Source: Prevotella sp. (GTDB lineage Bacteria; Bacteroidota; Bacteroidia; Bacteroidales; Bacteroidaceae). Taken from it: a stretch of DNA of 19,213 nucleotides. Location: the NCBI GenBank assembly GCA_016291915.1, contig JAEEZP010000274.1, positions 1 to 19,213 on the forward strand, read 5' to 3'. Each line of letters opens with the position of its first letter. The first letter of the stretch is position 1. Positions 9,401 through 16,426 of the stretch are shown piece after piece. Under the pieces are notes generated by a model. It did no database searches, was not told where the DNA came from, and saw only the letters and a list, made by a program, of their open reading frames with translations. Both the position numbers and the translations under genes were made by a program.

Positions 9401-9605
9401 AGTCGGTGACTGTTCCTGTGCTTGTTCCTTTCACAACCACACTGGCTCCAATGACAGCCTCACCATTTGCATCGACTACAGTTCCTGAAACTTTGTTCTG
9501 GGCTAGGGCTCCTGTGGAGCACAGCACCATCAAAGCCAGGATCATCAGTTGTCGGATCAAACATGACCCTGACATCAACTTGTCTGAAATTAGTCCTTTT
9601 CTCAT
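6465..9605 (-). CDS. SusC/RagA-family TonB-dependent outer-membrane transporter
   Basis: This 1046-aa TonB-dependent porin imports oligosaccharides captured by SusD. Residues 1-35 are a signal peptide (LMILALMVLCSTGALA). Residues about 37-110 form the carboxypeptidase-D regulatory-like domain (VSGTVVDANGEAVIGASV, then DLDGNFTIPNV and SYVGYATQTV). The TonB-box-like stretch DDVVVVGYG lies at 116-124. The plug domain contains AIYGSRGANGVVLVTTKRG near 222-240, and the remainder is a 22-strand barrel ending in the aromatic C-terminal signal VGVQVDF. The length is usual for the family. The chosen start leaves a long n-region; the Met at residue 11 would also give a working signal peptide. It is the first gene of the susC-susD operon and lies divergent from the HTCS regulator across a 514-nt region. 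Confidence 0.97.
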   Translation of the reverse strand: MRKGLISDKLMSGSCLIRQLMILALMVLCSTGALAQNKVSGTVVDANGEAVIGASVVVKGTSTGTVTDLDGNFTIPNVPQNGSLVVSYVGYATQTVPVGGKSSINITLQEDRQLLDDVVVVGYGVQKKRDVTGALTRVGEKELNSKPVNNAFEALQGKAAGVDITTSERPGTVGSIAIRGQRSISAGKGPLYVVDGVPLQSGGIEALNPRDIESIDILKDASSTAIYGSRGANGVVLVTTKRGQEGKMQVSYNGSLTFEKIVDKSPAMKASDYITWRRWAYYNMSPDKYTPGDQPTEAQDRNFFGGDDTALNNVLKGWAGGSWDGSKVTDTDWTEFATQTGLTQEHTVSARGGTKNVAGFVSFGYLRNEGTQKGQTYDRYNFSASADIQGTKWFKTGGSFNASFSTQQYGYSKAYGTSSGPTDLYGAAKAILRYTLPYDENGEIITQPGGSTTNTYSIIDEWTKSNDERKSFRLLGSFYAQIDFGQIYEPLQGLMWKTQFGPEFRYYRNGNFLDSSSISRAGGNNTVSRGDGQQLAWTLDNMLLYNKSFGAHTLGLTLLQSASKTRTETSSISEQKVPMSSFLWNNLGAVDVTDPQYQVGIGSGLSGNQLSSYMARVNYSFMERYLLTASARWDGASVLAQGKKWDFFPSMALGWRMEEEEFMKNVSWVDQLKLRFGVGVTGNAAVDPYGTLGVISAYWMPFSLGNSQILVTNEPYYSSGSNKMPNKNLGWEKTTQWNLGVDFSFLKGRIGGTLDMYASRTKDLILDMTIPSLSGYPSMKTNVGQTKNRGVEVTLNTIPVITKDFIWNSNLNFAWQKDEIVELANGKQDDVNNAWFIGESIAVHYGFEANGIWQESDAEEMAKFNEKGEKFTAGSVRPVDQNGDYVINAEDRVIIGNKNPRFTAGWSNSISWKGFELMLDLQGRFGYTISTGGEGQLGMYQQREISYWRPDNTGADWQKPVYSQAGGDPYAGLLGFKDASFIKIRNLSLAYNFDKKLLSQIGINGLKLYIQGKNLGMLYSSVDFMDLDTGRTYFNRGVTVGVQVDF

Positions 9606-9682
9606 ACAGTTAAATAATGGTTAATAATTAATATGTAAACTTTATAATATTCTTTCTCACTTTTTGTCCATCCCGAAAACAG

Positions 9683-9799
9683 TCCCTTACCCTTCAAAAC
9701 CTAATATCTACTAACCAAAACTAAAACACCTAATAATAACCTTACAAAAACCTAATTAATACTACAATCTAATCTAATAACCTAAAAACCTTTAAAATC
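9683..9799 (-). promoter_or_regulatory. 117-nt tract without G on plus strand (C-free susC leader) with four ACCTAA motifs
   Basis: From 9683 to 9799 the plus strand contains only A, C and T, so a susC transcript crossing it would contain no C. ACCTAA occurs at 9699, 9728, 9750 and 9780 (TTAGGT in the transcript), spaced 29, 22 and 30 nt apart. Such composition prevents strong G-C pairing and leaves an unstructured RNA leader. Function is unknown; protein or RNA binding to the motif, or Rho-type termination of opposite-strand transcripts, are possible. The composition is directly visible; a regulatory role is inference. Confidence 0.5.
9716..9748 (-). promoter_or_regulatory. Candidate proximal susC promoter
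   Basis: On the minus strand, TTTG (9745-9748) is followed after 21 nt by TAGTTTTG (9716-9723), which matches TAnnTTTG. The spacing is 2 nt longer than that of the other two promoters in this window. It would give a leader of about 100 nt. It lies inside the G-free tract, where such motifs arise more easily by chance. Confidence 0.4.
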
Positions 9800-9830
9800 G
9801 ATTGTTCCGTCTTTCACAAGGAGGAAATCG
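9799..9830. repeat. Small hairpin at the boundary of the G-free tract
   Basis: CGATT (9799-9803) pairs with AATCG (9826-9830), and TCC (9806-9808) with GGA (9823-9825), with a 2-nt bulge and a 14-nt loop. There is no U-tract, so it is not a terminator. It would form the 5' end of a susC leader made from the distal -7 element. Confidence 0.35.
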
Positions 9831-9999
9831 TAAGCAAAAGTATAAATATATTAAAAATACAATAAGTGGTTAATCATTCAAAGAACACCGAATAATTATT
9901 CATGACGAATAAACCCATGGTTTTTTCGTATTTTTGATTATTTTACCTATCCTATCTGTAAAAATATGCATTCGTAGCTTAGAATGGTATGTGAAAGAC
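9809..9999. repeat. 10-bp inverted repeat pair GTCTTTCACA / TGTGAAAGAC
   Basis: The arms at 9809-9818 and 9990-9999 are exact reverse complements 171 bp apart. The left arm lies in the loop of the hairpin at 9799-9830. Given the region's length, one such pair could arise by chance about one time in ten, so it is only a candidate regulator site. Confidence 0.3.
9835..9842 (-). promoter_or_regulatory. Candidate distal susC -7 element
   Basis: TACTTTTG on the minus strand matches TAnnTTTG, but no full TTTG lies at the right distance upstream. If used, transcription would start near 9828 at the small hairpin and include the whole C-free tract, a leader of about 220 nt. Confidence 0.35.
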
Positions 10000-10035
10000 A
10001 GAGAATTATCGTTAATTTCGTCAAACAGGATAGGT
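9945..10035. repeat. 9-bp inverted repeat pair ACCTATCCT / AGGATAGGT
   Basis: The arms at 9945-9953 and 10027-10035 are exact reverse complements. The left arm runs into a short direct repeat (CTATCCTATC) followed by CTGT, and the right arm is preceded by ACAG, so the similarity continues with a 4-nt offset (ACCTATCC..TGT). The right arm ends 34 bp upstream of the HTCS -33 element, a plausible activator position. Confidence 0.35.
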
Positions 10036-10069
10036 GATTCTGTCATGGGAGAAAACTGTACATAAAAAA

Positions 10070-10100
10070 TTTGATTTATCCTTCAAATTGATTATATTTG
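10070..10100 (+). promoter_or_regulatory. Bacteroidetes-type promoter for HTCS-GH115
   Basis: TTTG (10070-10073) is followed after exactly 19 nt by TATATTTG (10093-10100), a full match to TTTG-N19-TAnnTTTG. The start codon at 10120 follows after a leader of roughly a dozen nucleotides. An AAGGA sequence about 6-7 nt before the ATG is Shine-Dalgarno-like, which is uncommon in this group. Confidence 0.78.
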
Positions 10101-10119
10101 CATAATAAAAGGAACTAGT

Positions 10120-13100
10120 ATGAAAAGGATATATATATTATTACTCTTGTATCTCTGTGTTACCGGAGCTGCCGCACAGAACGTTCTTTATGCAGATAAG
10201 CATATCGGCATTGAAAACGGTCTATCAAACAATTTCATCATCGACCTGACCATCGACAAGAGAGGACATGTTTGGGTGGCTACTGAATCGGGACTCAACA
10301 GAGTGGCCGGAAATATCGTAACGAGTTTCAACAGACAGAATCTGATGGAAAACAGTTATATAAGTGTTATCGGCAGTGGTATCAGATGCTTGTACTATGA
10401 CAATACGACCGACAAAGTAATGATTGGCATGGAGAATGGCTTGAGCGTGTACGACAACAAAGATGCTACCTTCAAGAACTTTTCCCGTCAGGATGCACCT
10501 TTTCATTCCGGTATCAATGATATCATCAGCAAGAACAACGGCACCGCCTGGCTATTAGCAGTCAACGGTTCTGTATGGCAGATGGACTGCAACACGCTGG
10601 AGATGAAAGAACTGAAGATAGACTCTCCACATGGTATTCGCTGCGGTTACGATGACGGTAACGGTCATCTGTATTTAGGACATACCAGCGAGGGTATGTC
10701 AGTGGTTGATATCAACAATGGTAAGTCCAAGCATTTCGTTCATCAGGAAGAGCAACCGAGCAGTCTTCCGGGTAATAACGTGAGATGTATCTATCAAGAT
10801 GACATGAAGAATATTTGGGTAGGTACTGATCATGGCGTTGCCCTTTTTAATCCGCAAAAAGGTACATTTACAAAGGTAGCCCACACTGGGGCCGCCATTT
10901 ATGATAATGTATATAGCCTGAAGAAATTCAGCGACGGCCGACTGTGGGTAGCATCCGACATGGGTGGCATCTCCTTCATTGATCCTAATCAGGCCAGTGA
11001 ACATGAGAAGAACGGCACGCCCATCTATTTTGATGAGAACAAAAAACTGCATCTCTCCTCCACAAACACCAGAGCATTGGCACAGGATGAGTTCGGTAAT
11101 ATCTGGATAGGTTGTCACAGCACAGGTATAGACTTTATCGCGGCACAGAAGCCACAGTTTCAGACAATTCCTTTTTATGATGAGAACAATCAACAGAAAC
11201 GTATTTATGGTGTTTCTGCCGACGGTCGGGGAAATGTCTGGTTAGGAGGAGAGGATGAGTTCTCATTATGTAGGGATGGGCATATCGTGAAAACCTGGAA
11301 GATTACCGGTGGACGGCGCAGGGAACACTCCTTCGTGATGTGTCTGCTCGCTGACCATCAGGAAAACATCTGGTTAGGTATTGAAGACGACGGTGTCGTA
11401 AGATACGATCCCCGTTCACAACGCTTTGAGCGTATTGAGATCGGTTATGCAGCACCCGACATCCGTTCTTTGGCAGAAGATCGTGATGGCAGGATCTGGA
11501 TAGGCAGTGAATTCGGCATCTGCTCATACAAAGATGAGATCGTTGACCGGGAAGAGATTATTAACAAAAAGATTAGCCATGAGCATATCTGCCGTATTCT
11601 CGAACTTAGTGACGGACGTTTGCTTTTAGCCACACAAGCAAAGGGAATCTTTTTCGTCAACCCCAGGAATAAGGATGTGATAACCATCAACGAGCAAGAC
11701 GGACTGCCATCATACTGCGTCAATGATGTGTGTGCTGACGGTGAGAACGGTGTATGGCTGGGAACATACGAAGGATTGGTGCATATCCCTGATATCAGAC
11801 AGCCACGGAAATTCTCCACATACGATCACAGACAAGGACTGAAAGAAAATCATATCCGCGCCTTGCAGTTCGACAGGTCGGGACACATCTGGTTGAGCAC
11901 CTTCACAGGTATATCCTGCTTCGATCCCGTGAAAAAACGATTTTATAATTACAACCATTCCGACAATCTGCCATCAGGGAGTTTTATCAGTGCTTCTTCA
12001 GCTACGGCATCCGATGGTACGATGTTCTTCGCTTCGCCTAATGGGGTGTGTTTCTTCAATCCTCAGGCAATGAACCACAATCAGAAGGTCTCGGAAGTGC
12101 AGATCGTCAGTCTTGAGGCATATAACCCCGCAGGAGAAGATACAGAGATTCAGCGTTTGGTTCCCGACAGCAAAGGATACGTATATACCTCGTATAAACA
12201 AAATACGCTGCATATCACCTTCACAGTAAAGGACTTCTCTCAGTCCGGGCGAGTCGAATATTCTTATCTCATGAAAGGACTGAATGATGAGTGGTATTAT
12301 ATTGATAACGATGATGATGTGGTGTTCCGCGGTCTGCGTCCCGGAAACTACACGTTCATTCTCCGGGCAAAGCTGAAGAGTCAGGATTGGGAAGAGGCTT
12401 CCGTCACCCAGATTAAGATCCGTATCAAGCCACCATTCTGGCTATCGTGGTGGGCATATCTTCTCTATGCTTTGTTGTTAGGTACTATCGTATGGATATT
12501 GATGTCTACCTACAAACGAAAACTGCAACTCGAAAATTCCCTTGAGTTGGAGCGACGTGATAACCTCCAGAAAGAAGAACTGAACGAAGAACGGTTACGT
12601 TTCTTCACGAACATCACCCATGAGCTGCGCACACCACTCACACTCATCCTGGGTCCATTGGAAGATCTTGTCAACGACAACCAATTATCGGAAACCTATC
12701 ACAAAAAGCTGGAGCTGATAAACAAAAGCGCCGGCAGGCTACGCGACCTGATCAACCAAATACTGGAATTCCGAAAGACGGAGACACAGAATCGTCAACT
12801 CACAGTAGCAAAGGGTGACTTGGGAACGCTTGTCACAGAGATTGGACAGTATTATAATCAACTCAACCGTAACCCGCAAGTGGCGGTGAATATCGCTGTA
12901 AGTGACAAGGTACCACCTGTTTATTTCGATTCAGAGGTTATCTCATCCATTATCAGTAATCTGATGTCGAATGCCGTAAAATATACGGAGAAGGGATTTA
13001 TCAATCTATCACTTGATACTGACGACCATGGCCAAGCAGTCATATCCGTGGAAGACTCTGGATATGGCATCGCACCAGATGCTCTGGATCATATCTTCGA

Positions 13101-14145
13101 CCGCTATTATCAAGTGAAAGGGGAACATCAGGCATCGGGTACAGGAATAGGATTAGCATTAGTAAAATCACTTGCCGACTTGCATCAAGGTACACTGACA
13201 GTAGATAGTCAGTTAGGTAAGGGCACGAAATTCTCGTTTGCCATACTGACAGATAACACCTATCCTAATGCCTTACATAAAGAAGACCGTGACGAGGAGA
13301 CAGAGAAAGAAAGTGAAAATTCCGTTATGGCAGATTATGAAGGTGACCAACGACCCGTATTACTCGTTGTGGAAGACAATAGCGATATACGACAATATAT
13401 CGCCAACTCCATGGGCGATGATTTCCAAATCCTGCAAGCAGCTGATGGTGTGGAAGGTTTGGAGATTGCCCTTGAGAATATCCCAGACATCATTGTCAGT
13501 GATATCATGATGCCAAAGATGAATGGTATTGATCTCACCCGCCGACTGAAAGAAGATATCAACACCAGTCATATTCCCATTATTTTACTCACAGCTAAAG
13601 ATTCTGTCGAGGATAAGCAAGAGGGCTATGAGAGTGGAGCTGACTCTTATCTCACCAAGCCTTTCAGTTCCCGTCTGTTGCAGAGTCGTATCAACAACCT
13701 CTTGTCCGGCAGACGCCATCTTGCAGAGTTGATCCTGCAGAGGAGTCAGAATACCACAACAGCGAACAGCCCCGCACTTTATCCGACTGATGAGAAGCCT
13801 CAACTAAATCGTCTCGACCGGGAGTTTATAGACAAGATGAATCGGGTGATACAGGAGAATATCGACACAGAGAATCTTGACATGGCATTCATGACGGATA
13901 AGATGGCCATGAGTCATTCTACCTTCTACCGGAAAGTGAAAGCACTTACCGGAATGACGGCAAAAGAGTATATCCGCAAGCTGCGTCTGCAACGCTGTGC
14001 CCAGTTGCTCGCCAGTGGTGATTATAATGTGTCAGAGGCAGCATCGATGACCGGTTTCAACGATCTCGGTCATTTCCGCGAGGTGTTCAAAAAAGAATAT
14101 GGAGTAGCCCCCTCAGATTACTCAAAGAATAGAAATCAACGTTAA
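10120..14145 (+). CDS. Hybrid two-component system sensor-regulator (HTCS)
   Basis: This 1341-aa protein combines sensor and transcription factor in the inner membrane. It has a signal peptide (MKRIYILLLLYLCVTGAAAQ), then about 14 two-component-propeller repeats (residues ~25-670, e.g. DKRGHVWVATESGLNRV and DRSGHIWLSTFTGISCF) forming a periplasmic double propeller. A Y_Y_Y domain (~695-768) and one membrane helix (~774-796) follow. The cytoplasmic part has a HisKA with phospho-acceptor His834 in NITHELRTP and an HATPase with N-box Asn947/Asn951, DSGYG at 979-983, and GTGIGLAL. The receiver (~1079-1192) has Asp1086, phospho-acceptor Asp1128 in SDIMMPKMNG, and Lys1180. An AraC-type HTH pair lies at ~1248-1335. 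All catalytic residues are intact. Such proteins bind a specific oligosaccharide in the periplasm and activate the adjacent susCD operon. The gene is divergent from susC and followed after 1 nt by GH115. Confidence 0.97.
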   Translation: MKRIYILLLLYLCVTGAAAQNVLYADKHIGIENGLSNNFIIDLTIDKRGHVWVATESGLNRVAGNIVTSFNRQNLMENSYISVIGSGIRCLYYDNTTDKVMIGMENGLSVYDNKDATFKNFSRQDAPFHSGINDIISKNNGTAWLLAVNGSVWQMDCNTLEMKELKIDSPHGIRCGYDDGNGHLYLGHTSEGMSVVDINNGKSKHFVHQEEQPSSLPGNNVRCIYQDDMKNIWVGTDHGVALFNPQKGTFTKVAHTGAAIYDNVYSLKKFSDGRLWVASDMGGISFIDPNQASEHEKNGTPIYFDENKKLHLSSTNTRALAQDEFGNIWIGCHSTGIDFIAAQKPQFQTIPFYDENNQQKRIYGVSADGRGNVWLGGEDEFSLCRDGHIVKTWKITGGRRREHSFVMCLLADHQENIWLGIEDDGVVRYDPRSQRFERIEIGYAAPDIRSLAEDRDGRIWIGSEFGICSYKDEIVDREEIINKKISHEHICRILELSDGRLLLATQAKGIFFVNPRNKDVITINEQDGLPSYCVNDVCADGENGVWLGTYEGLVHIPDIRQPRKFSTYDHRQGLKENHIRALQFDRSGHIWLSTFTGISCFDPVKKRFYNYNHSDNLPSGSFISASSATASDGTMFFASPNGVCFFNPQAMNHNQKVSEVQIVSLEAYNPAGEDTEIQRLVPDSKGYVYTSYKQNTLHITFTVKDFSQSGRVEYSYLMKGLNDEWYYIDNDDDVVFRGLRPGNYTFILRAKLKSQDWEEASVTQIKIRIKPPFWLSWWAYLLYALLLGTIVWILMSTYKRKLQLENSLELERRDNLQKEELNEERLRFFTNITHELRTPLTLILGPLEDLVNDNQLSETYHKKLELINKSAGRLRDLINQILEFRKTETQNRQLTVAKGDLGTLVTEIGQYYNQLNRNPQVAVNIAVSDKVPPVYFDSEVISSIISNLMSNAVKYTEKGFINLSLDTDDHGQAVISVEDSGYGIAPDALDHIFDRYYQVKGEHQASGTGIGLALVKSLADLHQGTLTVDSQLGKGTKFSFAILTDNTYPNALHKEDRDEETEKESENSVMADYEGDQRPVLLVVEDNSDIRQYIANSMGDDFQILQAADGVEGLEIALENIPDIIVSDIMMPKMNGIDLTRRLKEDINTSHIPIILLTAKDSVEDKQEGYESGADSYLTKPFSSRLLQSRINNLLSGRRHLAELILQRSQNTTTANSPALYPTDEKPQLNRLDREFIDKMNRVIQENIDTENLDMAFMTDKMAMSHSTFYRKVKALTGMTAKEYIRKLRLQRCAQLLASGDYNVSEAASMTGFNDLGHFREVFKKEYGVAPSDYSKNRNQR

Positions 14146-14146
14146 A

Positions 14147-16426
14147 ATGAAACGAATAATAAGTATTGCTGTCTTTGTTATTGTTTCTTTACAGAACATT
14201 ATTGCTCAAAACGATTTTGTGTGGTTCGACGGGAATACGCCCATTACCTACTCTGTTTCCAGGAAAGTCGATCCTGTAGTAAAAATCGCCTTGGAAATGT
14301 TCAAAGAAGATATGTGTCTAGTAACTGGCTTAAAACCTAAGTCATCCCCAAAGGGTATCATCCGCATCATCCCAAAAAAGAATCAGGAGAACCAATCCCA
14401 AGATGGCTTCGATATATATATCAGAAAAGGAAAAATCTTTGTGGTAGGTCATGGAGGTAGAGGAACCGCTTATGGCATACTCGAATTGTCAAGATTAGCA
14501 GGTGTTTCTCCATGGATATGGTGGGGTGATATCGTTCCCGAAAGGAAAAAGTCGTTATCACTTCCCATAGATTATCATACACGACAACAGCCCAGTGTGG
14601 AATACAGGGGTATCTTTATTAATGATGAAGACTGGTCCATACGCCCCTGGAGCAGTAAGACATTAGAACCGGGAGCTGAAGGACGTATCGGTGTGCAAAC
14701 CTATAAACGTATCTTCCAACTCCTTCTACGACTTCGCGGTAATACAATCTGGCCGGCCATGCACGAGGGAACCATTGCTTTCTTCGATGTAGAGGGTGCA
14801 AAGGAAATGGCTGACTCATTCAGCATCGTCTTGGGAACCTCTCACTGTGAACCCATGATGCGAAACAATGTTGGAGAATGGAAGAAAGCCGATCGTGGCC
14901 CTTTCAATTATAGAACCAACCGTCAATCCGTTCAGAACTATTGGATAGAGCGACTGAAAGAGGTAAAAGATAGGCGAGAGAATATCTTTACCATCGGCAT
15001 GCGGGGTATTCACGACAGTTCGATGGAAGGTTATTCGACCATGCAAGAAAAGTTCGAGGGATTGCAGCAAGTCATCAATGATCAACAGACTTTACTTGAA
15101 GAATACGTTGGTAATCCTAAAAAGCTGACACAGATGTTCGTTCCTTATAAAGAAGTGCTGGAACTGTATGATAACGGTTTGAAGGTTCCCGATAACGTTA
15201 CGTTGATGTGGTGCGACGACAATTATGGTTATATCACCAGATTATCTGACGATGCTGAACAGCAACGGAGTGGTGGTGCCGGAATCTATTACCACCTGAG
15301 CTATTGGGGGAGGCCACATGATTATCTCTGGTTGACGACGACACAACCAGGACTGATATTCAATGAAATGAGCGAGGCATATCGTCATCATGCACGCAAA
15401 ATATGGATAGCTAATGACCATGACCCAAAAGTGGCAGGCTATGACTTGGAGTTGTTCATGGATATGGCATGGAACATCCACAGTGTAAGTGCTGCCACTG
15501 TCACCCATCATTACAAAGGATGGTTATGCCGGCAGTTTGGCCACGACATAGGAAATCGTATATTTCCTGCCATGCACGATTTTTATCGTCTTTGCGGCGA
15601 ACGTCGCCCGGAATTCACAGGACACACACAAGTAGAACTGGATAAGAAAAAGTATGAAAGAGGATTATCACCTGTCACCACTGTCGATTGGGACAGACAG
15701 GAAGCGTACCAACGTCTCAGTGACTTCGGGAAGATAAAAAGATGTGTAGAAGATAATTATCCACACGTACGGAAAGATTTACAAGATGCTTATTTCACAG
15801 CCATACTCTATCCCGTGCTCGCCACAGAAGCCATGAACAGGAAGATCCTGGGAGACACGATTGAGAGCCACAAGGCTTATCAGGAGATCCTCCAACTGAC
15901 AGCACGATATAACGAGATAAAAGAAGGTAAATGGCGCTATCTGATGAGTGCTGCCCCCCGTGATTTACCAGTATACAGGGATGTGCATGCATCCTTATCC
16001 CTTGATAAGCAGCAGCCCATCATTGTCAGGGATGCACATTCTTTCAACCAAGCTACACAGGGAGCTCATCCTATACAGATGCTCGGATATTCCATGAATG
16101 CTGTCTCCTTACCTAAAGAAGGGTCATTAATCTATTCATTTACTGTTGATAAGGATGAAACCTATACCCTTTTTACCAGATTAATCCCCACCCATGCGAT
16201 AGATTCCGGAGATATTCGTTACAGCATAAGTATTGACAATGGTAAACCAACTATTTATACGCTGAAAGAACCTTTCCGCTCGGAAGAATGGAAAAAGAAT
16301 GTTCTCCGTGGACAGGCTATTCGCGAAATGACTGTTACACTGTCCAAAGGAGAACATACCTTAACCATCAAGGCTCTCGATGAGCATATCATCGTGGATC
16401 AATGGTCGTTATACCTTAGCAAATAA
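14147..16426 (+). CDS. GH115 alpha-glucuronidase, secreted
   Basis: This 759-aa enzyme belongs to the family that removes terminal (4-O-methyl-)glucuronic acid from polysaccharide side chains. Residues 1-21 are a signal peptide (MKRIISIAVFVIVSLQNIIAQ). The N-terminal domain (~22-150) ends in GRGTAYGILELSRLAG and SPWIWWGD. The catalytic barrel (~150-470) carries YRGIFINDEDW, RGNTIWPAMHEG, GTSHCEPM, MRGIHDSSMEGY, MWCDDNYG at 354-361, and YWGRPHDYLWL, all strongly GH115-like. A helical region follows, then a C-terminal beta-sandwich (~620-759). Characterised relatives act on glucuronoxylan, and at least one from Bacteroides thetaiotaomicron acts on decorated arabinogalactan; the neighbours here favour the latter or pectin. 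Its start codon is 1 nt after the HTCS stop, so it must share the regulator's transcript. The 3' end overlaps GH2 tail to tail. Confidence 0.94.
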   Translation: MKRIISIAVFVIVSLQNIIAQNDFVWFDGNTPITYSVSRKVDPVVKIALEMFKEDMCLVTGLKPKSSPKGIIRIIPKKNQENQSQDGFDIYIRKGKIFVVGHGGRGTAYGILELSRLAGVSPWIWWGDIVPERKKSLSLPIDYHTRQQPSVEYRGIFINDEDWSIRPWSSKTLEPGAEGRIGVQTYKRIFQLLLRLRGNTIWPAMHEGTIAFFDVEGAKEMADSFSIVLGTSHCEPMMRNNVGEWKKADRGPFNYRTNRQSVQNYWIERLKEVKDRRENIFTIGMRGIHDSSMEGYSTMQEKFEGLQQVINDQQTLLEEYVGNPKKLTQMFVPYKEVLELYDNGLKVPDNVTLMWCDDNYGYITRLSDDAEQQRSGGAGIYYHLSYWGRPHDYLWLTTTQPGLIFNEMSEAYRHHARKIWIANDHDPKVAGYDLELFMDMAWNIHSVSAATVTHHYKGWLCRQFGHDIGNRIFPAMHDFYRLCGERRPEFTGHTQVELDKKKYERGLSPVTTVDWDRQEAYQRLSDFGKIKRCVEDNYPHVRKDLQDAYFTAILYPVLATEAMNRKILGDTIESHKAYQEILQLTARYNEIKEGKWRYLMSAAPRDLPVYRDVHASLSLDKQQPIIVRDAHSFNQATQGAHPIQMLGYSMNAVSLPKEGSLIYSFTVDKDETYTLFTRLIPTHAIDSGDIRYSISIDNGKPTIYTLKEPFRSEEWKKNVLRGQAIREMTVTLSKGEHTLTIKALDEHIIVDQWSLYLSK

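Larger units (their letters stand above)
9606..10119. other. Divergent susC / HTCS intergenic regulatory region
   Basis: This 514-nt gap holds no credible protein-coding frame. Listed separately are a G-free tract next to susC, a small hairpin, two -7-like elements facing susC, two pairs of inverted repeats, and a consensus promoter for the HTCS gene. A region placed between an HTCS and its susCD operon is the expected place for the regulator to bind. Confidence 0.85.

Noticed and set aside
11445..11819. 124-codon minus-strand frame inside the HTCS gene
   Set aside because: It is a shadow of the propeller repeats and no family is recognisable.
10120..12400. Periodic repeats in the HTCS gene as a DNA repeat array
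   Set aside because: The periodicity comes from protein propeller repeats; the nucleotide copies are not similar enough to be a DNA repeat.
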